The position numbers and the translations under genes are program-made. A DNA stretch of 64,000 nt from Liolophura sinensis (taxonomy: Eukaryota; Mollusca; Polyplacophora; Chitonida; Chitonidae), in contig NC_088296.1 in NCBI RefSeq assembly GCF_032854445.1, forward strand, positions 19,829,853-19,893,852, given 5' to 3'. Within the stretch, counting starts at the first letter, position 1. The number at the start of each line of letters is the position of its first letter. This document shows positions 27,966 to 40,415 of this stretch, one piece after another. Below the pieces are notes generated by a model. That model did no database searches and was not told the origin of the DNA. It was given only the letters and a program-made list of their open reading frames with translations.

Positions 27966-30718
27966 ACCTTAGTCCAACGATCTCTGGCAACCTTTATGTC
28001 GTAATCTAAATGCTATGTTAGACAAAACCGTTGAACATTTGTGTAAGCATAGAAGAGCAATACAAATTTTCCCGCAAGAAATGTTACTCATTTAATGGCC
28101 CAACGAGGGAACATATTGCTTCATATTTCTGTCATGATTACCAGTATATCCACGTATTTCCAGAAATATAGAACCTGTAGCGATTGTTGGTTTGATAAAT
28201 TCCAGAGAAGATGTTGCGGGTGAAATTAAGCAAGGGAAACCTTTTACGCTGTCAAAAAAAAAAAACCTTATGGTATTCAAACCTGTTCAGCGTTTCGGCC
28301 AGTATAAAGAATAATCCGTAATAGATGCTGCTAATGCATTGTCCAAATGACGCGCACCGTTTTTTTTCTCATCAGTTAAGACTGTAAACGATGTGGCGTC
28401 TCGAAGTTAGTCACCCAGGGATATTACACTTTGTGGTGTCGCCACAGAGTTGTAGAAATCAATGGTTATTTTTAGAATTCCTGAATTATCTGCAAAAAGG
28501 CAAAAGGTCCTTTTTTAAATATCCTAGCAGACAGAAAATGTCAAAGCGTGCTTGGAAGGGCAGTTGAATGTAAATCCATCGTGTAGAGACCGACAATCGG
28601 GAGAAATCAGTGGATAGCCCTATACTCAAGGAATAGAATTTAAGCCGTAATTTAAAAATCATTAACGTTCGGCTACTTTTCTTCCTATTGATCATAATAC
28701 CATAGACGGTATTTCAGCGGCGCCATGGCCGATGTTTGGTTTTTTTTTTTTAATTTTAACATGGCGTATATGTCTGATGAAAAACCATTAAACACTGTTG
28801 AGCAAAGCAGTTTGACTTTTTTAAGAACTATTTCAATTTAGTAAATGCGATTGAAACTTTAGATTGTACAGTTGCCTGTTCTGACTACACTGGGGCCGGT
28901 GACGTCACATCCGGTTTTTTGCCACTTAACACATATATGACTAGATTTCTTCACTGTTGAACACTACATTGAACTTTTCCTCCACCAATGTTTACGTCAA
29001 AGTGGAGAATCCGTTGGTAACTTTCCAAATAAAGAAAGAAATAATTTAAGGGACCTAACTTTTCAGTGCAATGCATAATCGCACTACCTTCGTTGTCTAA
29101 AGAATACTCTTAACATCAAATGTGTACCATTGTGTACACATTTTTATGTAGCCCGAGATGTAAGTTGTGTATCACAAGTACACAATTTGGTACACATCAA
29201 ATGTGTAGGTATATAAAGATGATATATGTAAAGTACACATTAATCTTCCTATGCAAAGTTGTTAAACTTAATGTTTGCCTGTGGAACGTACCTTGTGTAC
29301 CTTTTGAACACAATTGCGTTTAGAGACAGCATATTCAGTAGCAGATTAATCTAAATTAGGTAATTTATCAGCTATGTTCTAGTCTATTTGTTCTAGCCTA
29401 GAGATTGTGGTCATATCTCATTTCCAATCAAATCATGTATAAACCGCTTATGAAGTTAATCGACACTTGTTCAATGCTCATTGTTTACGGTGATTTATAT
29501 CTCAATGGTTGCTTGAATTGTTTCTGTCTGTGCACAAACTTCCGGTTCTTTACTCCCAGCGGATGAAGATGAAATCTACCCACAATCAATGCCAAGAGCT
29601 GAGCAATCATTTAGCATCCGGCTCAAAAAGAGAGCTTTGAAAGAATGGTAACTGTACAACCGATTCTTGAAAGTGCAACCTAAGGGGAGATGACTAAAAC
29701 AAACAAAAGCAGACTTTCCGCCGGAAGCCGTGTGAAACGATTGAGAGGCATAAAGCGGAAGTGAGTCTCCTGTGTCCGCAGACAAATCCTGCAACGGCCA
29801 CCTGAAATTCTCCCGAGATCAAACGAAACTTAAACTCTTTGCTTTTACATTGACTGGAGTGGTTTAAATATGGCTAAACCTTGGTCTTAGGAATTTTGTT
29901 GTTTTTGATCTTCATTTCTGACAGGTCATAGTGCACAGTCAACATTGGTCAGTGGTACATTATTATGGCGCTACAGGTTTCAATTTAGAACTCGTTAAGA
30001 CTGATTACCGGAATATCAAATGATTTACTGAGGACAAAAGCATTTTTTTTCATGTGAAAGAGATTGGTTTACCAACTGATCAATGCATTTGAACCGGGGA
30101 AGGTATTCGATAAAATAATAGAAATAATAAGTAGAGACACAAGGGATCCCGAGGGATGCCCGCTACATCTTTTTCTAGGCAGAAACAGAGGTATTGTATC
30201 AAGCAGTCTCATATCTAGAGTCATATCTCACCGTGAATGCACTGCATTGGATATGTCATATTCCATCCTCATTCATTACATTTGTGGATTTCCGGGCTCT
30301 CCCTGACCACGCGACAATAAGCCGTCGACCACGCTCGGGTAACCTTCGTTTAAGACCACTTCTCGTCCAAACAACATGGTAACACGTATAAAAAGTTCGT
30401 CAATAACATATCAAAGGTCGGTGGTTTAACCCGCAAAATCGGGGTTCCTCCATCCCAAAAATACTCACCACCATTGTACAAATCTAACTTTCTTTCTTGC
30501 CAAAATTATGAAACTAATGTATTCTTGCAGCACTGAGGTCGCTGTTTGAAGTTTGAAGTCTGGGGTGTGTGTTAGGTGGCTAGCGAGTAGCTAGCGAGTT
30601 ACCTGCTGTAGGGCGGTGGATTTGTGCCCGGCGCTGGTCATGTACACATAAACCTGACCGCAGTCAAATAAGTGAAAAAAAACAAGAAAATAGGAGAACT
30701 GATAAATGCATTTTGTAA
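27966..30718. other. No gene recognised
   Basis: Unique-looking AT-rich DNA apart from poly(T) at about 28739-28752 and the GTACACA inverted repeat. The frames at 29576-29794 (minus) and 30064-30306 (plus) have no known motif. Confidence 0.6.
29120..29197. repeat. Inverted repeat rich in GTACACA
   Basis: ATGTGTACCATTGTGTAC (29120-29137) and GTACACAATTTGGTACACAT (29178-29197) are reverse complements apart from two extra bases. Confidence 0.75.
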
Positions 30719-30730
30719 CAAACTAACGAG

Positions 30731-30842
30731 TTCCCCCGGGCTCTGCCCGATTTCCACCCACCATAATGCTGGCCGCCGTCGAATAAGTAAAACATTCTTG
30801 TGTACGGCGTAAAACACCAATCCAATAAATAAATAAATAAGT
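30731..30842 (+). repeat. SINE-A, 5'-truncated, perfect target-site duplication
   Basis: CAAACTAACGAG at 30719-30730 and 30843-30854. Only the central domain and 3' end are present (GCTCTGCCCGATTTCC to (AAAT)n). Confidence 0.96.
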
Positions 30843-30854
30843 CAAACTAACGAG

Positions 30855-31240
30855 ATTTAAAATTCTCTTTATGGACTTCGTGACGCCATTTGAAGGAGAA
30901 TGTACCTTTCTTAGTAGGAGGGTATCAATATATTTGATGTCAGCAGCATTAGAAAGAGAGTTATAGAAGAATGAAAATCTACTTTGAGTGTGTGCGGGTA
31001 TTAGAGCATTGTTGGAAAATGTGAACGTAAAAACATCACTGATTACCACACAATTCCTGGATCACTTGCATATCCATTATTTGTGGATAATGTCGTAAAG
31101 TGCACGACACAGTACGTTGGAAATCATGAAGCATTCGTCTGGATTCTGAACGTGCAGGGAAAAAAAGGTTTACATCATACGCGGTTTCAACGGATAACTG
31201 ACCACAATGAGAACAAATGACATTAGAGTGTATCACTATA
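30855..31240 (-). pseudogene. Possible LINE 3'-end relic (C-terminal Cys motif)
   Basis: Minus strand reads SNVICSHCGQLSVETAYD followed by NLFFPARSESRRMLHDF. This resembles the C..C…ET..H…CP..R…L pattern found after the reverse transcriptase of several LINE clades, but the His and last Cys are not clear. Stops break the frame on both sides and no reverse transcriptase core was seen nearby. Could equally be chance. Confidence 0.3.
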
Positions 31241-32147
31241 CAACCAGCTTTGATCGTTGTGATGAAGAAAATCCTAAAGTTGGCTGATAAAATCGACGCT
31301 CAGATTGTACATGTAGGCCCTATGGTTATATTGAGGTGAAGCTGAAATTTGATTGATGAAAGACCAATTGAGGACTTGAAAATGCTTGTCAGACGCTAAA
31401 GAAACAAAAAATCAATACAACGTGTTCGTCTGCTGTCGTCTGGAAAACGGTAACAGGCCTACCTACCCAACAAAGGGGATCAACTTGACTTGTTTAGCCC
31501 CAATTAAGCCCTCAAACCGTTTGCGACTTTTTAGGAAAAGTCGATGGACAATTGCCAAGGTGTATCTCCACCAGGAATGAAATCCAGTGGCCTAATTCAC
31601 CGACATTCAGACATCAGCAAGGGTGGTGATGCCGTTATTTCGCAGTTATCAGTTCCAAAAGACTTCACTAAGTCCATAACGATAATTAATAGAGATATGC
31701 CAAGACAAAAAAGCTAAACCGGATATATCCAAGGTTTCGTGACTAGTTGTTTCCGGTATAGCAATGAAGCGGGAATGAGGACGAGTGGCAGGGAATCTGA
31801 TATGAGAAGCAGAGAAGTGAGAACCTCTGCACATACAAGCCTCTTCATCTTCAGAGAGTTTTTATACTGTCCAGTTTGAGGAAAAAGCGACCAGGTGGAC
31901 CCATGTAAAGAATTCGACAGTTTTGGGGATATCAAAGATGTTCCGCATATCAAACAGTTTTGAAGAAAAAAATTGAAAACATACAAATGCAACTGTGGTT
32001 GTTTCACACAGGAAATGCTTATTATCAGTAGTTTATAGAAAGGCATTTCAGACAAATGCATGAATTCCATTTTTTCTCATAAATCACTTCGCTATGAGGG
32101 TCACACCTGACATGAAGGATGAATAGTTGCACATTCGTTAAAAAGTC

Positions 32148-32501
32148 ACCTGCCATGCACAGTTAGTAGAGCGTCCTCTTCGTGGGCTGTAGATCCAGGA
32201 TCAATCCTGGGTCGAGACACACCTAAGACTTTAAAAGAGGAAATTGTAACTTCGTCGCTTGGCGTTCAGCATGAAGGGGATAGTGCAGCGACTGGTTGAC
32301 CCGTATCAGTATAATGGCTCGGGTGGGGAGGCTTACTTGCCTTCGGTAAGTCGTCTCAGTGAAGCAGCACTAAATAAAAGGGCGGTGGAAATCCGCCCTG
32401 CGCCCAGGAGGCACATTTTACATACACCCTAAGCATTCCTTCGTCGTCATTTGGCTGAAAAATTATTGAGTACGACGTTAAACCCCAAACATTCACTCAC
32501 T
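32148..32501 (+). repeat. SINE-B, full length, perfect target-site duplication
   Basis: TCGTTAAAAAGTC at 32135-32147 and again from 32501. tRNA-like head with TAGTAGAGCGT (A box) and GGATCAATCC (B box), then CACACCTAAGAC … GAGTACGACGTTAAACCCC and a short CACTCACTC tail. Confidence 0.95.
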
Positions 32502-32515
32502 CGTTAAAAAGTCTG

Positions 32516-32547
32516 AAAACACCAAAAAAGAAAAAAAAGAAAAAAAA

Positions 32548-32629
<82 letters not shown>
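32516..32629. repeat. Poly(A) plus (AT)n simple repeat
   Basis: An A-rich run directly followed by about 64 bp of uninterrupted AT dinucleotides. Confidence 0.98.
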
Positions 32630-32633
<4 letters not shown>

Positions 32634-32639
32634 TCAATT

Positions 32640-35186
32640 AATTCCCATTAAGAAACTGTCCCAGATAGTTTTATATACAATGTACACATCAACTTACCTC
32701 TAAATATACTTTCGTCCACATTGCAATTAGCTGTGGACAAAGCTCATAAGATCATAAGAGCACGACGTAGGTCATTCGCTTTTGATCAACACGAATACAC
32801 ATTTTGCTCGCTCCCAAGATTAAAATTTGAGGACTACATTTTGGAGATTTTGTCGGTTAAATGTACTTGCAAATTCTCTGATCCCGACAGATAAAGGTGA
32901 ACAAAAGCATAGCCGGTTTGAAGGCGATAATGGACACACAGATACCTTATCGGCATCTGTAGAACTTTCAAATGTATTTTGTTATCGAAATAGGAGTCAC
33001 TTCCCTATTAGAAGAAAACAATGAACGTTCGAGTATAATTTCCAAACTGGGCACCATTATATGTAGTGTACTTATAAGAAATGAACTGATCTATTTCTGG
33101 CTTTATGAGCTTTCTTAAACATATATATATAATCTAAACTCATTTTTGTTACAAGGTCTCAATATCGGGCACAATATCTGCTGATTTTAAGATGTCGAAT
33201 AAGAGTCTGTGGTTCACCACGAGACACGGCAATTCACTGAAGAATTAGTGAGAAAGGAGTATCCCCTATAATTTGCTTCCCGTGTCTTTGGCACGTCGCC
33301 AAAATCCCCTGAGGCTCAGCGAAACTGCGCGTCTAGACACAATTGTGACGTCACAACTCTTTAGCAAAGCGTCTAGGTAAAAGCAATCTGCTGGCAGATC
33401 GAGACCGTCTGGTTGTCAATGGTGAGCTAATGTAAAAGTTATTGGAGAGAACATGAGACTGGCAACACTTCCACGGACCATTTTGTTCCGTTTGACAGGG
33501 CGTCATACATGCTATTACTTTTACCTAAACACAACACACCAATGTCTGGCCGAACGTTGCCATAAACAGCTATGCAAGCAATGAAACCTTCTTGTATACT
33601 CTAATGAAGGCCACTAATAAGGGATGTGCCGATTCTGTCTCCATATAAAAACTAGTTTAAACATACCTCCTGAAGATGCTCTATTCTCCGCGGTAAACTG
33701 TTAAAAACTCCACTCCCAGAATACTTCCGCAATTCGTTCTGATACAAAGCGTACACCCACTGGTTTTTGTCTGTGTCACTCCCACTATGCCATTTATTCT
33801 GGTCACAATGGAGTTATCAGCGTCACTACCATTGTGTCACTTATTTTCGTCTTCTAGTTAGAGAGCATCCTTGTTTCAAACGAGGACAGTGCATGCCTTA
33901 AGGCCTATCCCAGGGCCACCCTAATGTGCCCTTATATCTGATACTCCTCTCCACATTTGATATGTTACCTTGGCAGTTGCACCCTGTAGGAAAGTCTCGC
34001 ACCCTTTTCAGTACGGACACAAGGGATCTTCTGACGATGGCATTCAAACCGTTTATCAAAGATAACAAATGTTACACATTTTAGTGGACAACACACACAT
34101 TCAGTTTGGCACATACACTGGATTACGTTGATTAGTTCTATGACCGCAAATATATTACATGTTAATAAACGACATCCGCAAATTTATTTCATTGGTAGTT
34201 TGGCCTATTTCTGCCAAACTATTTCAACCATTCCCATTTAACCACTAGAATAATCTTTGACGCTGGAACGTCTGTGAATCACTGTGACCCAACCTAACAA
34301 CCCCTTGACCAGTCACTTACAGGGGTTAAGAGAAATTAAGTTAAACTATGAAGACGAAAGGCATGGATGACTGGGGAGTACAGCTGATTACTAACTAGTA
34401 GCCCTAGAGGGCAATGTGTTCCTAATCCACTTTCGGAGGGTCTTAACCCGCAGCCCAATTTGCAAGTTTTGGTACAGCGCCGCAATCAGTTCCTTCTGGA
34501 GAGTCTATAATGAAGTTTGAGTTCATCAACCCCAATCTTGCCAGGCTGTTTATGAACCGATTTTTCTCATTTCGAATCATATACGCGTAAATAAATACAA
34601 GATGTAAGGAGAGTGAAGGTTAGGTGCCAGAATGGGTCATTGCTAATAAGCTTAATTTAGACTTTAATTTATTGTCGCATGACGATTTGTACTGATTAAG
34701 AGTCATCTATCCTTTCCTTTATCCGTTTAATAGGGATACCCCTACGTTCATTTATGATCATTTTGGACAACCTTTGACGTTTTGTTCCAAGGTGATGTCA
34801 TATCACGTTATTGTGTTTATTTCGGGCCTCACTTAACGTTTTGTTTGCTGTTTTAAGAGCGTGGTGAACACAGTGGACGTCAGTGTGTTGAAATCCGCTG
34901 CTAGCTTATTTATAATTTCTTTATATAATTATAAAGGGGACATGCATTTGGGTCCCAATTGTTTATTTCCGATAACATTTGCTATTTTCTTGATATGATG
35001 TTGTTGGATTCTAATTTTGTTTTCTAGAATGCGTTGTTTTTTTTCACTCTAATTTTCACTGTGAACATGATTTTGTAGCGGACTTCAGTTTGTTTTTGAA
35101 ACTTTTTGGTGTTTTGAAATCCGGATATTTGTTATGCCCATGATTCATAGCTTTGCTCGAACATAAGGCGTGTCTGTTTATATCAA
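32640..35186. other. No gene recognised
   Basis: No repeats of the families described and no convincing exon; two very short splice-like stretches are listed under rejected items. One full TGACGTCA site at about 33346. Confidence 0.6.
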
Positions 35187-35198
35187 TTTGATGTTTTG

Positions 35199-35371
35199 AT
35201 TTATTGATTTTTTTTATTTATTTGATTGGAATTTTACGCCGTACTCAAGAATATTTCACTATACGATGGCGGATAGCATTATGGTGGGAGGAAACCGGGC
35301 GGAACCCGGGGGAAAACCACGAATATCCGTAGGTTGATGCCGTACCTTCCCACGTCCGACCGGAGAGGAAG
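35199..35371 (-). repeat. SINE-A, 5'-truncated, perfect target-site duplication
   Basis: TTTGATGTTTTG at 35187-35198 and 35372-35383. Confidence 0.95.
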
Positions 35372-35739
35372 TTTGATGTTTTGTACTCAGTGTTAGTGTG
35401 TAGACTGGGCTGAAGAATGGATGAGTCGATAAATTACCGGTACTACGGTTTAACGGACGTAAAAAAATAAACAGATGTATTTTGAATTCATTGATACCGT
35501 TTCATCGTTGCATTGGCGCCAAAACAACGTATCCTCTATAAAAGAGTACAGCATGGGGAATAAGACTACAGCAGCGTCAACATTTGATACATCAAGCTGG
35601 AAAAGCATTACACGTAGCCGGTGAAATCCATCCTTTTGATAATCTCAGCTTTTTATTCTGCATGTAAGATTTCATGTGAATGTTACAATAATAGCAAATT
35701 AAAACCCAAGGGACCATAACTTAAAAAGAATTAACTTAA

Positions 35740-35860
35740 AAGATATAAGTATTGATGATAATTGCGATATTTTAGACGTTATGGAAGACGTCTAGAATAA
35801 CTCAAAATGCTATATTGTCACCACATTTAACATACAAACACATTAAAACAATAAATATCT
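35740..35860 (-). repeat. REP-D fragment, first half
   Basis: AATAACTCAAAATGCTATAT … TCACCACATTTAAC, the reverse of GTTAAATGTGATGACA…TTTTGAGT. Confidence 0.6.
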
Positions 35861-36279
35861 CGCATCATTTGTCTGTCAGCAGAATCCCGTTATTCTAAGG
35901 AATGCTATGTAGAAGATTACTGAAGAGTAAACAGATAGGTTCACTAACAGCGCTTTTGAAGAATGGTATGTTCTCATCCCTTGACAATGGGATGTTGATA
36001 TCGAGCCCAGTAATGGGTGTGGGTAAGGGTGTTACAGTCGCCTGGAAATGGTGTCTCTCTTTGCTGCACACCAACTGTGCCAGACGGAGTGCATTATTCA
36101 TCTGAGCCAGTCACATATCCTGCTCTTTTACAATATGGTTCTAGGTTGTTTCCACCTTTTGCAAAAAAAAAAGAAAAAGAGCAAAAAAAAACTTCCAGTG
36201 ATCCCGAAAAGTAAACTTCACTACCTGAATAGTTTTATGTGCTGTCGATCACTAACTGCGCATGCGGATGAGGTCGCTA

Positions 36280-36990
36280 TAAATGGTGGCAGAGGAATCA
36301 CAAGAATACTGTACCCTGCCCGTGGGTGGGATTGTTGAGCTCTGATCCCTAGCCTATCGCGGTCGGGATAACAGTGGCGGGAAAGGCATCACAAGAATAC
36401 TGTATCCTGCCCGTGGGTGGGATTGTTGAGCTTTGATCCCTAGCCTATGGCGGTCGGGATAACAGTGGTGGGAAAGGCATCACAAGAATACTGTACCCTG
36501 CCCGTGGGTGGGATTGTTGAGCTTTGATCCCTAGCCTATCGCGGTCGGGATAACAGTGGTGGGAAAGGCATCACAAGAATACTGTACCCTGCCCGTGGGT
36601 GGGATTGTTGAGCTCTGATCCCCAGCCTATCGCGGTCGGGATAACAGTGGTGGGAAAGGCATCACAAGAATACTGTATCCTGCCCGTGAGTGGGATTGTT
36701 GAGCTCTGATCCCCAGCCTATCGCGGTCGGGATAACAGTGGTGGGAAAGGCATCACAAGAATACTGTATCCTGCCCGTGGGTGGGATAGTTGAGCTCTGA
36801 TCCCTAGCCTATCGCGGTCGGGATAACAGTGGTGGGAAAGGCATCACAAGAATACTGTACGCTGCCCGTGGGTGGGATTGTTGAGCTCTGATACCTAGCC
36901 TATGGCGGTCGGGATAACAGTGGCGGGAAAAGCATCACAAGAATACTGTACGCTGCCCGCGGGTGGGATTGTTGAGCTCTTATCTCTAGA
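36280..36990. repeat. 91-bp tandem array, 8 nearly identical units
   Basis: Unit GGGAAAGGCATCACAAGAAT-ACTGTA(C/T)CCTGCCCGTGG-…-GCGGTCGGGATAACAGTGG. Starts of CAAGAATACTGTA at 36301, 36392 and 36483 give a period of exactly 91 bp. Units differ at only a few bases, so the array is young or being homogenised. Confidence 0.97.
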
Positions 36991-37299
36991 GGCTGATTAA
37001 TACGACAAAGCTTTTAGAGACCAACATTTCCTGTCTACAGTGGGATGGGCTCTTATGCTGTCTGCATTGGTTCAGGTTAGGGTTGGATGAACAGATTTCA
37101 GACTAGTACCAGTTTACAATGCCTGTATGGGAGGCTTTGGTGACAATATTAAGCGGTAGGAAGCGCTTCCCTGACCGTTTGCGGAGTTTGATTTTCATGG
37201 AAGACAACTTGTCCTCTACCTATAATTGTACGTTACAACCGTTAAAGTCGGTTAGAACTAAATTTAACGAGTTAGGAAAACAACCATTTCTCGAAACCT

Positions 37300-37418
37300 A
37301 TCTGACAGGAGGCCGGATTTCACCGGCTACGTGTAACCATCCGCTAATAATCACGCTGTAGTCGCTGCTCTGGTCTTACTCTCCATTCTGTAACTCTTAA
37401 ATATGTGGATTCTTCCCA
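37300..37418 (+). repeat. REP-D fragment
   Basis: CTGACAGGAGGCCGGATTTC, CACCGGCTACGTGTAACCAT and GTCGCTGCTCTGGTCTTACT. Confidence 0.75.
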
Positions 37419-37869
37419 CTGTAACACTGACGGCCATAGAACTTTCATCGAAGTTTCATTATGTATTTTCTTTTGAAGAAACGTATATGTCCCGCATTCG
37501 ACGACGGCCCAGTGCCAAAGAACAAGTTCAAAAATAAAACTGACGTGCGATACTTATTTATAATCATCCGCCTAGACAGTAATATTAAAAAGCAAAACAA
37601 TCAAACTTGAGTATAAATCTGACTTTGCGTCAGTTTGACGCTTTTTTGTGTGGCCGGATATTAAGGGGATATAATCCGTCAAACTAACCGCTGTGAAGAA
37701 TGGACAGAAAAGCTTATCGCTCTGGATTAAACCCCGAAAACAAGCTTTGTCTTTTGCGTTTTACATGCTGAGAAGCTGCGAGCCAAGAAAGGGAGATCAG
37801 TACATGTGGAAACACAAAGGTATACTGCAGCGGAATGAATTATCGTCATAAATGGTGAAGACGTGAGGC

Positions 37870-38040
37870 TCCATGTGTTCGTTGGAACGTTGCCAACATT
37901 GGAAGATTGTCTGCATTGGGACATAACCAAACATTTGGAAATTGTCAACACTGGGACATTGCCAACAATTTGACTTTGCTAACATCTCGAAATTGTCAAC
38001 ATTGAGGCCTTGCCAAATTTTGGACATTTCGCCACTTATC
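37870..38040. repeat. Degenerate tandem repeat, about 30-bp unit
   Basis: Variations of ATTGTCAACATTGGGACATT-GCCAACATTTGGA, about five times. Confidence 0.65.
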
Positions 38041-38084
38041 AGCGCTAGCAGCGATGAAATTGTCTTGTACAAGATCCTATTAAT

Positions 38085-38215
38085 ATGATGTTACTGTACG
38101 TTTATTGTGATGACAACGCAACATTTTGAGTAAAGTTACAATTGACATCACTGGATTTTCACCTAATTCGGTTTAAGCTGTGGTGTTGGGGGGTCTTATA
38201 TGTTTCTAATATATA
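38085..38215 (+). repeat. REP-D fragment, first half
   Basis: GTGATGACAACGCAACATTT … CAATTGACATCACTGGATTTTCACC … GTTTAAGCTGTGGTG. Confidence 0.65.
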
Positions 38216-38972
38216 CTCCAAGTTCGTTTTGTTTGTCGAGTGCCTCTCTTTTTCACCAACCATCCAATAACGTTCACAGAGCAATTGGTTTGGTATATGT
38301 AATTATTTAAAACCATTCTGCCTGATTCCCTTAGTTCGACAACCATTAAACTTTGGGCGTTTGTCAAAATCTGATTGCCGCTAAAGATGACGGCACAGAT
38401 TGGAGCTGTAGGTAGCCTACACCGGGTGTCTTTCTCCTATCCCACCCGTCACAAGTGATAAACTAACCGCTAACTCAAAAGTAAGTGGGATTCCATCCGA
38501 GGGGTCAAGAGCCAAACGGCTGACAGGCTAACTCACTGATAACTGAGACACCGATTTCCATGAAGATCGCACTAGCCTTACATGTCGCGTACGGGGATTT
38601 GGAGAAAAGTGGATCGCCGGAGAATCTATAGTTTAGAAGCACGATCAACCCATTAGCCGTCCCCGAGATGATAACCTTATGTTAGAGTACAACAAGCATG
38701 GTTATCCTGTTTTCTCGAATATGTAGTTTCCTTTTGGAAATCTGATTATCATTTTGAAATTTGCTGCGTTTAAGATTAAAATTTTAAACTTTTCTGCACT
38801 AAAATAAACAACAAAATAAGCCAAAAAAGTTACCATTGTTAAATCATTTCCTAATATACTGATGGAAATCACAAGGTTTATGATATCCATCCCATCGTCA
38901 GAGGTGGAGACTGGGAGATGTTTCTCGTCTGTTACAAACCAGAGTCAGGTTGTGCAGCCTTGTCTTTGATTT

Positions 38973-39064
38973 ATTTAGCATGAGCTGGACTTGAACTCAA
39001 AGCGACCGCATTGGTGAGATTGGGTCATTACGCTGCACTAGCTGGCTAACCAACTGAGCCCACT
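38973..39064 (-). repeat. SINE-A copy consisting of the tRNA-like head only
   Basis: Minus strand: GTGGGCTCAGTTGGTTAGCC … GAGTTCAAGTCCAGCTCATG and a very short AAAT end. Flanked by TTGTCTTTGATTT (38960-38972) and TTGTCTTAGATTT (39065-39077). The central domain is absent. Confidence 0.85.
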
Positions 39065-39204
39065 TTGTCTTAGATTTTTTTGGTGAACACGTGTTCCCTT
39101 GAAACATGAACATTGATTTAGCGTATGATGAAAAGATTTATTTCCTTTTATATATATGTTATATATGCAGCCTTAAACGATTCCACCTGTAACAAAGCTG
39201 TTTT

Positions 39205-39275
39205 TATGCATTTATATGAACAGTTATAATACAACCCTAACTGAAGTAAATTGACAAGAATGCGGAGTACGTCGT
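39205..39275 (+). repeat. REP-D fragment
   Basis: TGCATTTATATGAACAGTTA and CTAACTGAAGTAAATTGACA. Confidence 0.75.
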
Positions 39276-40227
39276 TTCTCCGGGTTTACCCCACATACTC
39301 TAATCATTTGAGTACGTCTTTGGAGTTGAATGCTTCTATGAACAACACTATGATTACACCATGTCTGACGAAAAGTCCACAAACCGCAGTGATTAACCAT
39401 AGCGTTCCAGACACATTAGAATCGAGTGGACAGGAGCGAGCATCAATGCTTGTTTGCCAGACATAAATGTTTCATAACGGTAATGATTGATGTACGTGTG
39501 AGTCTGAGATCTCACGGAAGAGGTAGATAATCCGCAGCAGCGTTTTCATTACTATAGTGACCAAATTAATCCGCATATCATCCAAGTATAAACTGAAGAT
39601 ATCCTTTATCTTACGCCATAGGCCAAATAATTATTTATTTATTTATTTTATTGGTGCTATAGAATGCTTTCACTTTTTTCGATGATAATCAGTTTCATAG
39701 ATATATTAACTATAGCTTTAATAGTATATATGTGGTAAGCTACATGATTTGGTACCATGGTCGGACAAGCGACTGCTTGCTCAAAAAGGAACAAACCTAA
39801 GTTCCAACTTTTCTGCAATTCTTAACCTGAATTGTTGGTGGAACTTGGTTAACAGAAATCGATATCTTGACTTTCTTTCTATTCGCACGTACGTTTCTAC
39901 ACCTACCTAATATAAATCCAGTTTTGCTTACTGCATTTGTAATTCAGATGTACAGTATACAGTAGGTATTTTGAACGTGTTTAACGGGATTCGTGTTTGA
40001 CGTCAGCATGGTTGACGTAAGCGTACTTAACGTGAGCGAGAGGAAGGGCCACGTGACCAAATGATCACTGTACCGACTCGCGCCACAAGTAACATTTTCT
40101 TGTTTGAATGAACTTACCGCTATATGTGCTTTAGCTCTTATTTTTGAAATAAATCTTTGGGAACAGCTATTTTTTTGGCTTTTATCTGCTTTTTATTGGG
40201 TATCATTTTGTAGGAAAGGCTTTGATT

Positions 40228-40415
40228 TATTAATTTATTTATTTATTGATTGGTTTTATTGGTGGTTTTCGCCGTATTCGATAATATTTAACTTATACGA
40301 CAGCAGCCAGCATTATGGTGGGAGCAAACTGGGCAAACCCCGGGAGAAACCCACCAATATCTAAAGGCTGCTAGCAGACCTTCCCACGTACGACCGGAGA
40401 GGAAGCCAACGTAGG
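40228..40415 (-). repeat. SINE-A, older copy without head
   Basis: (AAAT)n tail, CCGTATTCGATAATATTTAA, CAGCCAGCATTATGGTGGGA, up to GAGAGGAAGCCAACG. Confidence 0.85.

Noticed and set aside
32698..32730. 33-nt symmetric micro-exon candidate (minus strand, CNVDESIF)
   Set aside because: Good borders but too short to judge; no neighbour in compatible phase was found.
28890..33353. TGACGTCA (CRE) sites at about 28899, 33346 and 58974 as regulatory elements
   Set aside because: An 8-bp motif is expected by chance about once per strand-pair in this length of DNA; no gene start is nearby.
33667..33697. 31-nt exon candidate with GTATGT donor (minus strand)
   Set aside because: Same problem: length and phase give no support.
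36280..36990. CRISPR-like array
   Set aside because: Head-to-tail repeats with no variable spacers; a eukaryotic tandem repeat.
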